From a virus, in the IMG/VR virus record IMGVR_UViG_3300037226_000114, positions 1 through 42,969 of that record: 42,969 bases of DNA; one strand, given 5' to 3'. The notes beneath the pieces were generated by a model. The model saw only the letters and a program-made list of their open reading frames with translations. It made no database searches and was not told the DNA's origin. Of the stretch, positions 1-7,079 are shown one piece after another. The position numbers and the translations under genes are program-made. Position 1 is the stretch's first letter. Each line of letters begins with the position of its first letter.

Positions 1-10
1 CGCAGCGGCC

Positions 11-601
11 ATGCCCGCGAACGCGGCCGGTGCGATCGACGTCGAGGCAACGGTCGTGAAGGAGACGGCGAATCCCTCTCCGACCCCGCCCACTGAACCT
101 GCGCCCGCCGAGGAACTCGCCGCGGCGCCGGCCACGCCTCCTCCTCCCGCGGCCGAAGCGAAGCCCGAGCCCAAGAAGGAGCCCGCGAAGAAGGCCGATA
201 AGCCCGCCGAGAAACCGGCGGAGAAACCCGCCGAGAAGGCGCCCGAGCCCAAGGTTGAGCCGAAGGCCGAAGCGGCGCAAGAGTTGGTGCATCCGTACAG
301 CTTCGTCGTGACGGCCACGGTCGACGAGGCGACCGATGCGCCGGTCAAAAACAACCCGAAGTTCAACAAGGTGAAAGTCGTGCGGCTGGGCGGCGCTCCC
401 ATCAAGCTGCACGGGGCCGACTTTGCGATCGCCCAGCAGCGGTTCGTCGTCGATCCGGAGCGTCCCGACCTCCTGCCGCTGGCGGCCACGGTGAGCGACC
501 AAACCCTCGACTTCGTGATCGAGGAGCGGCCGAGCGCCTCCGACCCCAACCGCAAGAACTACGTCATCATCAAGGTTGGCGAAGTCGCGCAAGAGATTTG
601 A
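11..601 (+). CDS. Hypothetical protein with Pro/Ala/Glu/Lys-rich N-terminal half
   Basis: About 196 residues from the first ATG seen. The frame is open to the window edge, so the true start may lie upstream and the gene may be partial. The first ~95 residues are low-complexity (Pro, Ala, Glu, Lys), including a short tandem KPAE repeat encoded near 200-240, and are probably disordered. The last ~100 residues look like a small beta-rich folded domain. No family was recognised. It lies at the head of an early + strand cluster. The basic/acidic linker plus domain layout would suit a DNA- or protein-binding accessory factor, but that is inference only. Confidence 0.65.
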   Translation: MPANAAGAIDVEATVVKETANPSPTPPTEPAPAEELAAAPATPPPPAAEAKPEPKKEPAKKADKPAEKPAEKPAEKAPEPKVEPKAEAAQELVHPYSFVVTATVDEATDAPVKNNPKFNKVKVVRLGGAPIKLHGADFAIAQQRFVVDPERPDLLPLAATVSDQTLDFVIEERPSASDPNRKNYVIIKVGEVAQEI

Positions 602-701
602 TCCATCATCGGCTGCGCGTGTTGGCCGAGCGCGCGGCGGATGCAACCAGTGAGCATCGGCCTTTGCCCCCATGAGACAACAACAAGTAACGGCCTTCCC
701 C

Positions 702-1607
702 ATGAGCAATCCCTATCGTTTTTTCATTCCGCAGGACCACGGCTATTGGAACCAGTCCGAAGATCCGCGCGACCTCACCAACGTCCGCGTCATCGAAACC
801 GATCCCAATTACGTCAAGTTTTTTGGTGAAGAGGTGGTTAACAACTACCGCTACGAAGTCGCCGGAAGCTTGTATCAAAACGAACAACAGCCCCGCGAGG
901 ACCTCGCGGCCGCGGCTCGCGTCCAACTCCAGCAGTTCCAAGACTGGGCCGCTGCGCATCCGAACGCCGACAAGATTGTCGTGACCGAGATCATCGCGTC
1001 CGCGTCGACGTCGTTCACCCATCCGAACGAGTCGTATGCGAATTTCAAGCCCGGCCTCACCCTGAAGATCGCGGTGCAGGACGGTCAGGACTCCTGCCTG
1101 CTCGCCGGCGCGGCCCAGCTGATGGTGCACGCCGCCGTCATGCGGGAGAAGGAGCGCATCCTGGCCGCGCTCGAGCACGAACGTGAAGTCGAGTCCATCC
1201 GTTCCCAAATCGAGAACGACGAATCGGACTTGGATCAGTTTCGCCAGTTGGCCGGCAAGGTGCGCGCCGAACTCGCAGAGGCTGAGGGAGTGCTCGCCGC
1301 GGAGAAGGCCAAGCACGAGCTCGAACAAGATACGATCGTCATGGCCAGAGCGCAGGATCGCATCGAACACGCTACCGAGAACATGCGTCTCCACGAGACC
1401 GCGATCAACACCCTGGCGGAAACGCTGCAGGAGCATCGCGTCCAGCTCGCGAAGTTGATGGGCAATCTCGACACCCCGCTGGAACCCAAGGCGAACGCCC
1501 TTGGCATCCGCACGCAACTGGATCTGCCCGCTGCCGTGGAAGAGTCCGAATTGGCTCGGATACGCGAAATCGCATCCTCTGAGCCCCCGCTGGTTCAGAC
1601 CTGCTGA
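702..1607 (+). CDS. Hypothetical coiled-coil protein
   Basis: About 301 residues from the ATG at 702, which begins MSNPYRFF. An in-frame ATG ten codons upstream (672) is possible, and neither has a clear Shine-Dalgarno. Residues ~1-150 look globular. Residues ~155-260 are long charged helices rich in Glu, Gln, Arg and Ala, typical of a coiled coil. The C-terminus is short and acidic. No enzymatic motif is visible. Position between other early genes and upstream of an exonuclease suggests a DNA-metabolism or host-takeover role, but nothing in the sequence fixes it. The reverse-strand frame here (606-1700) is a high-G+C shadow. Confidence 0.7.
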   Translation: MSNPYRFFIPQDHGYWNQSEDPRDLTNVRVIETDPNYVKFFGEEVVNNYRYEVAGSLYQNEQQPREDLAAAARVQLQQFQDWAAAHPNADKIVVTEIIASASTSFTHPNESYANFKPGLTLKIAVQDGQDSCLLAGAAQLMVHAAVMREKERILAALEHEREVESIRSQIENDESDLDQFRQLAGKVRAELAEAEGVLAAEKAKHELEQDTIVMARAQDRIEHATENMRLHETAINTLAETLQEHRVQLAKLMGNLDTPLEPKANALGIRTQLDLPAAVEESELARIREIASSEPPLVQTC

Positions 1608-1651
1608 CCTTACCGCGGGGCTTTCTTCATCGGACCCCCGCGAGCCAAAAC

Positions 1652-1684
1652 CACCCTGCCCGGCCTCAAAATCCGGGCGGGGTG
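1652..1684 (+). terminator. 12-bp hairpin, weak terminator or leader structure
   Basis: CACCCTGCCCGG (1652-1663) pairs with CCGGGCGGGGTG (1673-1684), 12 pairs including one G-T, with a 9-nt loop. It is followed by CCATTTCTCT, a poor T tract. It lies between the coiled-coil gene and the small membrane-protein gene. A second, shorter inverted repeat (CGCGGGG at 1614, CCCCGCG at 1636) precedes it. It could attenuate transcription or shield the next start. Confidence 0.5.
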
Positions 1685-1698
1685 CCATTTCTCTACCC

Positions 1699-1827
1699 AT
1701 GATTGCTGTAGTTCAAGTTCCAGCTTGGGCGTTCATCGTCCTCCTCAGCAACGCCGGCGGCACCGTGACGATGCTGCTACTGATCCTTTGGGCCGATCGT
1801 GCCGCACGAAAGGATGGCCGCAAATGA
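1699..1827 (+). CDS. Small single-pass membrane protein
   Basis: A 42-residue protein starting at the ATG at 1699 (MIAVVQVPAWAF). Residues ~8-31 form one hydrophobic segment (AFIVLLSNAGG then VTMLLLILWA), followed by a basic tail RAARKDGRK, consistent with an N-out/C-in single-pass inner-membrane peptide. Its stop overlaps the next gene's start by 4 bp (ATGA), the same coupling used through much of this genome, which supports it being real. Function unknown. A holin was considered, but it sits with early genes and no endolysin is nearby. Confidence 0.5.
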   Translation: MIAVVQVPAWAFIVLLSNAGGTVTMLLLILWADRAARKDGRK

Positions 1828-2243
1828 TGTCGCCGATCGCCATCAAGACTGCACGCGAGACCGAGGGCTGCCCGGTCAAGGGAACGGGCCGGCGCAACAC
1901 CCACTACGAGCACGCGTCGATCGCAGACCAGATGCGCACGGCGCCGAACATCGAAGAGCTGGGCTACCTGCGCGCCGTAGTGCGGGTGGGCTGCGATCGC
2001 GGGACGATCGACGCCAGCCCCAAGACCCTTGCCGAGTGGGAGCACATCCTTTGGACGCGCGTGCTGACATTCATCCTGCAGGCGGACGAAGATCCGTCTC
2101 CATCGTTTATCTACAACATCGTTTTGGGCTGGGACAAACCACGCGCCGTGGCCGTTGCCATCGAGGCGGCGCTGGAGGCGCGCAACCGCGAACTGCCGTC
2201 GCCGGCGGACCGATTGCGGCAGCGAGGGATTATCATCACATGA
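1824..2243 (+). CDS. Hypothetical protein
   Basis: 139 residues from the ATG at 1824, which overlaps the stop of the membrane-protein gene. A second ATG follows at once at 1827. A possible ribosome site (AAGGATGG) lies ~10 nt upstream. The protein is mostly helical with a conserved-looking centre (AEWEHILWTRVLTFILQADE) and a charged C-terminus. No motif or family was recognised. It ends in a 4-bp overlap with the exonuclease gene, so the two are probably co-translated. Confidence 0.65.
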   Translation: MMSPIAIKTARETEGCPVKGTGRRNTHYEHASIADQMRTAPNIEELGYLRAVVRVGCDRGTIDASPKTLAEWEHILWTRVLTFILQADEDPSPSFIYNIVLGWDKPRAVAVAIEAALEARNRELPSPADRLRQRGIIIT

Positions 2244-2836
2244 GCACGCTCTTCATCGATTCTGAGACGACCGGGATTGCAGATTTTCGATTGCCTTTGT
2301 CTCATTCTGGCCATCCGCACGTGTGCCAATGGGGTGCGATTCTTGACGATGATGAGCGTCACGTCGTCGCCGAAATGAATCTGATGATCAAGCCCGACGG
2401 GTGGGAAATTCCAGAGGAGGCGGCGAAGATCCACGGCATCACCACGAAGCGTGCGCTGAGATTCGGAGTCAATCTGTTGGGGGTGATGAAGCTCCTCAAT
2501 GCCCTGATCGCGCGCGCAGATAAGGTAGTTGCCCACAATATGGCGTTCGATGGACTGATGGCAGCAGTAGAGTTTCATCGGCTCAACCTGCATGAGGAGA
2601 TTGAACGCTGGCGCGACAAATGCCGATTCTGCACGATGGAGGCAGCAACTCCAATCCTCAAGCTGCCCGGACGGTACAATTCATATAAGTGGCCGAATTT
2701 GCAAGAGGCTCACGAACACTTTTTCGGCGTTCGATTTGACGGGGCGCATGATGCGATGGCCGACGTCCGCGCATGTAAGGCTGTCTATTACGCACTGCCG
2801 AAGCCGACCCCGGAGCTGGAGGAAATAGACCTGTGA
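2240..2836 (+). CDS. DEDDh 3'-5' exonuclease (DnaQ-like)
   Basis: 198 residues with the three exonuclease motifs of the DnaQ/RNase T superfamily. Exo I is FIDSETTG (Asp7, Glu9). Exo II is VAHNMAFD (Asn100, Asp104). Exo III is HDAMADV (His170, Asp175). These residues bind two metal ions, and the family removes 3'-terminal nucleotides from DNA or RNA. The length matches a stand-alone exonuclease domain with no polymerase or helicase attached. The start overlaps the preceding stop (ATGA) and the end overlaps the next gene (GTGA). Likely role: end processing or degradation of host DNA or RNA during replication and recombination. The family is secure, the substrate is not. Confidence 0.88.
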   Translation: MSTLFIDSETTGIADFRLPLSHSGHPHVCQWGAILDDDERHVVAEMNLMIKPDGWEIPEEAAKIHGITTKRALRFGVNLLGVMKLLNALIARADKVVAHNMAFDGLMAAVEFHRLNLHEEIERWRDKCRFCTMEAATPILKLPGRYNSYKWPNLQEAHEHFFGVRFDGAHDAMADVRACKAVYYALPKPTPELEEIDL

Positions 2837-3114
2837 AAATCACCAGCGACGATCAACTCGGTTCACTCAAGGCCGTGGCCACCTACATGCGCGTGAGTCG
2901 CACGTGGCTCTCGGGCGTGAAGCGCCGGGCCCTGGCGCTCTCGAAGGAGGGAGTGCCCCCTCCGTTTGCCGGAGGCAAGACGTGCGCGCAGTGGGTCCGC
3001 GACTTCATCCGGCTGCCGGTGAACGCGGGGTTTGTGCCAACGGCGAGTTATAGGAAAGCGCCGCCGGCACGCTCACGAGGTCGCGCGGCTTCAGCCGGCG
3101 GTAAATCCGATTAA
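2833..3114 (+). CDS. Small HTH-like DNA-binding protein, possible excisionase
   Basis: 93 residues from a GTG start that overlaps the exonuclease stop (GTGA). Residues ~12-32 (KAVATYMRVSRTWLSGVKRRA) resemble a helix-turn-helix of the kind found in excisionases and small DNA-binding phage proteins. The tail is basic (Lys/Arg). Its last ~110 bp overlap, tail to tail, the 3' end of the integrase gene on the other strand. Small basic HTH proteins beside an integrase are often recombination directionality factors, so that is a reasonable guess. A transcriptional regulator is equally possible. Confidence 0.55.
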   Translation: MKITSDDQLGSLKAVATYMRVSRTWLSGVKRRALALSKEGVPPPFAGGKTCAQWVRDFIRLPVNAGFVPTASYRKAPPARSRGRAASAGGKSD

Positions 3115-4126
3115 CCTCCTCATCCGCATGACCAATAAATGCCATCACGTCAGCGAGGGGCACCTTGGCTCGAAGCAGTTTCGTAATGACGGTGACGCGC
3201 GTGCAGTGAAAGCAGATGTCGGGCAGGCCGAGCTCGTCGAAGAATTGCCGGAAGAATTTCGAGGCTGCGCCCTGCGCCGCGATGCCCATGCGTGGGAACC
3301 TGCAGGTGACCGCGCGGCCCTCCTTGAGCAGGTTTTGCAGGAAGGGCTTCAGCGCTGGATGCAGCGTAGTGTTGACTATCTTGCCGCCCTTGCCGCGAAA
3401 CCAGATTGTGTTCTCGGCGAAGTTGACGTGCTTGCGGATCTCGAACTGGGTTTCGCTCAGCCGGCAGCCTTGCCATCTGGCAATCTCCCAGGAGATGCGC
3501 ATCCAATCCTTGTGCGGCCGCTCGGCGACGAGCTTGTCCAGGGCGACGATGATGCGGCCCATCTCCTCATCGGTGATCTCGCGCTTTTCCTTGGGCGGGT
3601 CGCGGCTGATACCGAGCTCGCGGCACGGGTTATCGAGACGCCAGCCGCGTCGGACGGCCTCGCCCATGACGATGCGGAAGCCCTCGATGTCGGTCATCGC
3701 CGTGTTGTGCGAGACGAGCTTGCCGCTGCGCTTCTGGTGCACTTCCGATGTGCGCCATTCGATGTAGTCGCGGAGATGCTGGAAGGTGACAGCGCGCGGC
3801 CCGGCGATCTTCTTTTCGTTGAGGTAGCGCTGGACGTATTTCCACGAAGTCAGATAGCGCCGGCACGACAGCGGGCTGCGGCGGTAACGCTGCTCGAAGA
3901 ACGGGACAACCCATGCTTCCCACCGCTCGGCGCGGCTGCCTCCATCATCGGCCAGGCGCGACAATTTCGCTCGTTCGACGGCCATCGCGTAGGCGTGGCC
4001 CTTGCCCTCGGGATCGTCGAGGCGGAACGGGGTAGCCTCGTGTTTACGGGTATAGCCGTGCGGATCGTAGTACACGATGTACCACACCGGTCGGCCTTCT
4101 CTTTTGTAGACTGTTGCCCCCTTCAT
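3005..4126 (-). CDS. int: Tyrosine recombinase (phage integrase)
   Basis: 373 residues on the - strand. The N-terminal ~75 residues resemble an arm-binding region, then a SAM-like core-binding domain (~75-180), then the catalytic domain. The catalytic set is visible: Arg222 (GCRLSE), Lys246 in the beta hairpin (GKGGK), His307 and Arg310 (HCTR), His333 (IGHAD) and nucleophile Tyr342 (RIYRRL). The protein should catalyse site-specific recombination between attP and a host tRNA gene. Its start lies ~80 bp from a tRNA 3'-end fragment and directly beside tandem TGGGAAC repeats, so it may bind and regulate its own promoter. It is the main - strand gene of the window. Confidence 0.93.
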   Translation of the reverse strand: MKGATVYKREGRPVWYIVYYDPHGYTRKHEATPFRLDDPEGKGHAYAMAVERAKLSRLADDGGSRAERWEAWVVPFFEQRYRRSPLSCRRYLTSWKYVQRYLNEKKIAGPRAVTFQHLRDYIEWRTSEVHQKRSGKLVSHNTAMTDIEGFRIVMGEAVRRGWRLDNPCRELGISRDPPKEKREITDEEMGRIIVALDKLVAERPHKDWMRISWEIARWQGCRLSETQFEIRKHVNFAENTIWFRGKGGKIVNTTLHPALKPFLQNLLKEGRAVTCRFPRMGIAAQGAASKFFRQFFDELGLPDICFHCTRVTVITKLLRAKVPLADVMAFIGHADEEVNRIYRRLKPRDLVSVPAALSYNSPLAQTPRSPAAG

Positions 4127-4145
4127 GGGAACAAATGGGAACAGT
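4126..4145 (+). repeat. Tandem 10-bp repeats, candidate integrase arm sites or operator
   Basis: TGGGAACAAA (4126-4135) is followed directly by TGGGAACAGT (4136-4145). The first copy touches the integrase start codon (CAT at 4124-4126). A third copy, GGGAACAAA, lies at 4284-4292 on the other side of the tRNA fragment. Direct repeats flanking a core on both sides are the usual arrangement of integrase arm-type sites. A repressor operator for int is the alternative. Confidence 0.5.
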
Positions 4146-4186
4146 CGTTCTAACCAAATGCAAACACTCAGAGGAAGAATCTAAAC

Positions 4187-4819
4187 ATGCCTAAACACAG
4201 AACCGAGACCCCTAAAGAGGCGGGTTCGACTCCCGCCGCCCGCACCATTGACAGCCAACGAGTTACGGCGACGGCAGCAAAGCGGGAACAAAAACAGCGG
4301 ATTTCCGTCATCTGTGGAACATGCTGCGGCCGGCCGGCGCACATGGTTGTGGAGCGTGACGATGCGGCCGGACGCGTGACGCTCGGCCTGCCCGTTCGAG
4401 TAATTGGAAACGTTGCGGGCGTAGACGCCGGCAACTCCATTGAGCTCTCCATTGCCCAGTGGCACGAGCTGATCATCGCGGTGGCCTTTCCGCCGGTCAT
4501 GCCGGAACAATTTTTGGACCGGGCGCCGGCGACAACCGGCCGCGTTCTGACCTGCGTTTACTGCGGGCACGAATACCCGCAGGACACTCCGGCACACGGC
4601 AGCCAAGTGCTGACCGACCACATCAAGGTCTGCGAAAAGCACCCGATGCGGAAGCTGGAGGCGGACAAGGCCCGGCTGCGCGGCGCTCTGATGAACTTGG
4701 TGGGCGCGGACAGCCTCGAAGAAGTGAACAGGCTGCATTCCTTCGTCGCCGGATTGGCTGCCGATGAAGTGGACAAAGCGGCGATCCTCGACGCGCTGGC
4801 CGCGCTCAACGACACCTGA
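4187..4819 (+). CDS. Zinc-finger protein whose 5' end runs through attP
   Basis: Two starts are possible. ATG 4187 has a plausible Shine-Dalgarno (AGGAAG, ~9 nt upstream) and gives 210 residues. ATG 4343 gives 158 residues but has no ribosome site. With the long form, residues ~8-20 are encoded by the tRNA 3'-end fragment. Visible features are Cys44/Cys47 (ICGTC), then a C2HC-type finger with Cys123, Cys126, His145 and Cys149, then a charged helical C-terminus. Family not recognised. It opens the rightward replication cluster. Integration at the tRNA site would cut the long reading frame from its start, which could act as a lysogeny switch. Confidence 0.6.
   Translation: MPKHRTETPKEAGSTPAARTIDSQRVTATAAKREQKQRISVICGTCCGRPAHMVVERDDAAGRVTLGLPVRVIGNVAGVDAGNSIELSIAQWHELIIAVAFPPVMPEQFLDRAPATTGRVLTCVYCGHEYPQDTPAHGSQVLTDHIKVCEKHPMRKLEADKARLRGALMNLVGADSLEEVNRLHSFVAGLAADEVDKAAILDALAALNDT
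4205..4247 (+). other. attP: Putative attP core: 3' end of a tRNA (probably tRNA-Leu)
   Basis: The segment reads as the last part of a tRNA. There is a short variable arm CCT-AAAG-AGG (4211-4220). The T arm is GCGGG-TTCGACT-CCCGC (4220-4236, five perfect pairs and a consensus TTCRANY loop). The acceptor strand CGCCCGC (4237-4243) and ACCA (4244-4247) follow. No matching 5' half (GCGGGCG) is present upstream, so it is a fragment, not a gene. The variable arm plus discriminator A fits tRNA-Leu better than tRNA-Ser. Phage genes lie on both sides, which fits attP in unintegrated phage DNA rather than a prophage junction. Confidence 0.8.
4284..4292 (+). repeat. Third GGGAACAAA copy flanking attP
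   Basis: GGGAACAAA on the far side of the tRNA fragment, in the same orientation as the tandem pair at 4126-4145. A weaker relative (GTGGAACATG) follows near 4313. Candidate arm-type integrase site, inferred from repeat position only. Confidence 0.4.
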
Positions 4820-4821
4820 CC

Positions 4822-5280
4822 ATGACCATCCTCGGCGTGATGCAGAATATGTGGGTGCGCGATCCGGAGAAGGTGAAGCGACAGCTCGCGGCCTCAGCCC
4901 ACCCGGAGGAACTGCGGCGCCGGTTGATCGCCTACGCGCTGTTTGCCGGCTGCAAGAGCGGCCGCGTGCTCAAGGCGGTTTTCGGCGAGGAACTGTGCGA
5001 GCGCATCATCTGGGAGGAAGCCTCGCGCGAGATAGGCGGTCACTCGGCAAGCGTGTTTCCTCCCGACATTCCGCATCTGCGGCAGGTTATCGGCGCGCTG
5101 CCTGTGCCATCAATCCTCGTTCTCTTCGGCGAGATCGCACAGCGTGGAGTGATAGAAGCAGGCACCGGCGGCCATTATTACGTCTGTGCCCCACATCCGG
5201 CTGCTCGCCGTCCGGATACGATGGATAAACTGCGGAAGGTGTATGACCGCCTAACCAGCTGGCCGCTGATGGACCAATGA
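4822..5280 (+). CDS. Possible uracil-DNA-glycosylase-like protein
   Basis: 152 residues starting two nucleotides after the preceding stop. An N-terminal motif ILGVMQNMWVRDP is followed by helices (RRRLIAYALFAGC), then WEEASREIGG, and near the C-terminus VPSILVLFGEIAQRGV. That last strand-plus-turn resembles the region of UDG-superfamily proteins where a hydrophobic strand ends in G-x-x-A. The order of these elements suggests a small UDG-like fold, but the catalytic motifs are not textbook, so the call is weak. Its place in a replication/repair cluster fits. Otherwise it is a conserved-looking phage protein of unknown function. Confidence 0.4.
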   Translation: MTILGVMQNMWVRDPEKVKRQLAASAHPEELRRRLIAYALFAGCKSGRVLKAVFGEELCERIIWEEASREIGGHSASVFPPDIPHLRQVIGALPVPSILVLFGEIAQRGVIEAGTGGHYYVCAPHPAARRPDTMDKLRKVYDRLTSWPLMDQ

Positions 5281-5477
5281 GCCTCGTGCCTGCAAATGTC
5301 TTCGAGCGGCCGCTGACCTTGCGCGAGCTGGCGCTGGCGCTGATGGACCCGGTGAAGCAAATGCTTTTCCCGGAGATGTTCGACGATTGGGAGCAGGAGG
5401 AAGTCGCCGATCTCGTCGTGCAAAAACTTACTCACCCGGCCGACGTGCCGGAGGAATCAATGTACTGGAGAAACTAA
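5277..5477 (+). CDS. Small hypothetical protein
   Basis: 66 residues, acidic and helical, starting in a 4-bp ATGA overlap with the preceding gene. No motif recognised. The overlap and codon usage like that of its neighbours support a real gene. It precedes the DUF2800-like nuclease gene by ~60 bp. Confidence 0.6.
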   Translation: MSLVPANVFERPLTLRELALALMDPVKQMLFPEMFDDWEQEEVADLVVQKLTHPADVPEESMYWRN

Positions 5478-5537
5478 TGTGAAACCGCTTCCGTTCACGC
5501 CGTGCCGCGGCGCCCTTGGATTCTTCCATCCCAAACT

Positions 5538-6725
5538 ATGAACCTCATCAAAGGCAAGCCGGTCATCCGGTGCAGTTCGCTCGACCAGTTGTTGAGCTGC
5601 CCGGGCTCGCGCACGATCGCGGCGAAGCTCGGCGAAATCAAGGACGACGAGCGCGACTCGTGGGAAGGCAACTGGTGCCACTACACCGCCGCCCGTCGCT
5701 TCATCGACGTGCACGGGGCGATGGAACCGGAGGGCGGCCTACCGCCGCCGCGCGTGCCGAAGGATTGGAAGCCCGAATCCTTCGCGGACTGGATCGTCGA
5801 TTTCTATGTCCACGCCGTCATGGAGCGGACGCCGGCGGATTGGGCGATGGAGGTCGAGACGGAGATGCTGGCCGAGTTCCCGGGCTTCTGGCTCTCCGGC
5901 CACGTCGACGAGGACGCGGTGTCGCCGGACGCGAGCGAGGTGGACTTCAATGACCTGAAGTCGGGCATCAACCTCGTCGACATGGCGGAGTGCAACTGGC
6001 AGGTCCTCGGCTACGCCACGCTGTTCAAGTGCTCCTACCCGAATCTCGCGCGATGCCGCGGCCGTATCATTCAGCCGCGCATCCCGGAGGATGTGGGCGA
6101 ACGCGTCACGGAAGTCGTGATCGAAGGCGAACGGATGGCCGCCATTGTGCCGTTCATGAACGAGCGGATCACGGCCGCGCTGGCCGATCCACGTCAACTT
6201 AATTCAGGGCCGAAGCAATGCCGATGGTGCCCGGCCGATTTACAATGCCCCGCATACAAAGAGGACGCGAACGACATGAAAATGAAGCTGACAGATGAAG
6301 CGCTGGCCGCAATCGAGGCCACGCCGAATGACCAACTGCTCGCCTGGTGGTGCATCATGAAGAAGCACCTCGGGCCCAAACTGGAAAAAGCGGCCGAAAT
6401 GACGAAGGCCCGGCTCGAAGTGGTGAAGGAAATTGTCACTCCCGAAGGCTCCAAGGTGTTTCTCGTGGATGCGCTTTCGTCGCGAGAATTTATCAGCGAG
6501 CAGGCCAAGATCTCCACGTGGGAGCATCTCGCCGAAACCCTCGACGAGCCGCGGGCCTATGCCTGCATGAGTCTCAGCTTTGACGACATGGAGCGGCAAT
6601 ACGCCGGCCAGTTGAAGCTGCCCATCGACTCAAAAAAGAAGGATTGCGGCAAGGCGCAGGTGAAGGCGCGCTTCGGTCCGCTCATCACGCGCAAGCCGAC
6701 CAAGAAGATGGTCGTGGTGGTTTAG
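5538..6725 (+). CDS. PD-(D/E)XK nuclease, Cas4/RecB type (DUF2800-like)
   Basis: 395 residues from the ATG at 5538, chosen over an upstream GTG at 5502 because MNLIKGKPVIRCSS is a normal start for this family. Nuclease motifs: Asp124 (GHVDEDAV), Asp139 and Lys141 (FNDLKSG), and Gln155/Tyr159 (QVLGY). Cys21 plus Cys228, Cys231 and Cys237 could hold a 4Fe-4S cluster as in Cas4 and AddB-type nucleases. The C-terminal ~150 residues are helical and charged. Such phage nucleases act on DNA ends in recombination. Neighbouring HNH-like, RusA and helicase genes support a recombination role. Substrate polarity cannot be read from sequence. Confidence 0.8.
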   Translation: MNLIKGKPVIRCSSLDQLLSCPGSRTIAAKLGEIKDDERDSWEGNWCHYTAARRFIDVHGAMEPEGGLPPPRVPKDWKPESFADWIVDFYVHAVMERTPADWAMEVETEMLAEFPGFWLSGHVDEDAVSPDASEVDFNDLKSGINLVDMAECNWQVLGYATLFKCSYPNLARCRGRIIQPRIPEDVGERVTEVVIEGERMAAIVPFMNERITAALADPRQLNSGPKQCRWCPADLQCPAYKEDANDMKMKLTDEALAAIEATPNDQLLAWWCIMKKHLGPKLEKAAEMTKARLEVVKEIVTPEGSKVFLVDALSSREFISEQAKISTWEHLAETLDEPRAYACMSLSFDDMERQYAGQLKLPIDSKKKDCGKAQVKARFGPLITRKPTKKMVVVV

Positions 6726-6735
6726 CTGGACACTT

Positions 6736-6754
6736 TCAGCAGTTATCAGCAGTT
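6736..6754 (+). repeat. Tandem TCAGCAGTT repeat, inverted copy at 12894
   Basis: TCAGCAGTTA is followed by TCAGCAGTT in the short gap after the nuclease gene. The 14-mer TCAGCAGTTATCAG (6736-6749) recurs as its exact reverse complement at 12894-12907, also in a gap just before a gene. Possible regulator-binding site. Confidence 0.35.
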
Positions 6755-6779
6755 TACAACGCTGTGAGTTTTTGTCTCC

Positions 6780-7079
6780 ATGCAAGACCTCTTCGGGCAA
6801 CCCATCGCGCCAGGGGCGCTGACCGAGAAAATCCGCCGCAAGCCCGGTCGCGGGCATCCGTGGAAAGGCGGCTACGCGGCGCAGCCGGGCAGCGGTCCGG
6901 AGGGGGAAACCTGCAAGACCTGCCGGCATCGCGTGCGCGTGGGCGGCGGCACGAGATCCTACCCGAAATGCCAACTGATGCAGCACGCTTGGACCTGCGG
7001 CCCGGGCTCGGACATTCGCGTGCGCACAGCCGCGTGCTCGCGCTGGGAGTCGAGGATAGATGCGCCCATCGACCTGTAA
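6780..7079 (+). CDS. Small Cys-rich, probable zinc-binding phage protein
   Basis: 99 residues. Cysteines at 45 and 48 (ETCKTC), 64 (YPKC), 73 (WTCGPG) and 86 (ACSRWE) are spaced like a metal site. The pattern ETCKTC, YxKC, W-T, GPGxDIR, ACxRWE resembles a small conserved protein found in replication regions of many temperate phages, but I know no assigned function. The first ~40 residues are basic and Pro/Gly-rich. Its end overlaps the next gene by 20 bp. Confidence 0.6.
   Translation: MQDLFGQPIAPGALTEKIRRKPGRGHPWKGGYAAQPGSGPEGETCKTCRHRVRVGGGTRSYPKCQLMQHAWTCGPGSDIRVRTAACSRWESRIDAPIDL

Noticed and set aside
687-694. GTAACGGC near 687 as a sixth late dyad
   Set aside because: Only one arm is present. 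No matching second arm occurs at the 6-nt spacing.
606-1700. 364-codon frame on the - strand
   Set aside because: Shadow of the coiled-coil gene at 702-1607. The predicted protein is low in meaningful motifs and the + strand order is continuous.
1699-1827. Holin
   Set aside because: A single hydrophobic helix in an early cluster, with no endolysin or spanin nearby, is too little support.
4187-4260. A complete tRNA gene
   Set aside because: Only the variable arm, T arm and 3' acceptor strand are present. No 5' acceptor half, D arm or anticodon arm is found upstream.
4168-4500. - strand frame with AAGVEPAS-like sequence
   Set aside because: This peptide is the well-known artefact of translating the reverse strand of a tRNA 3' end. 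Here it comes from the attP fragment.
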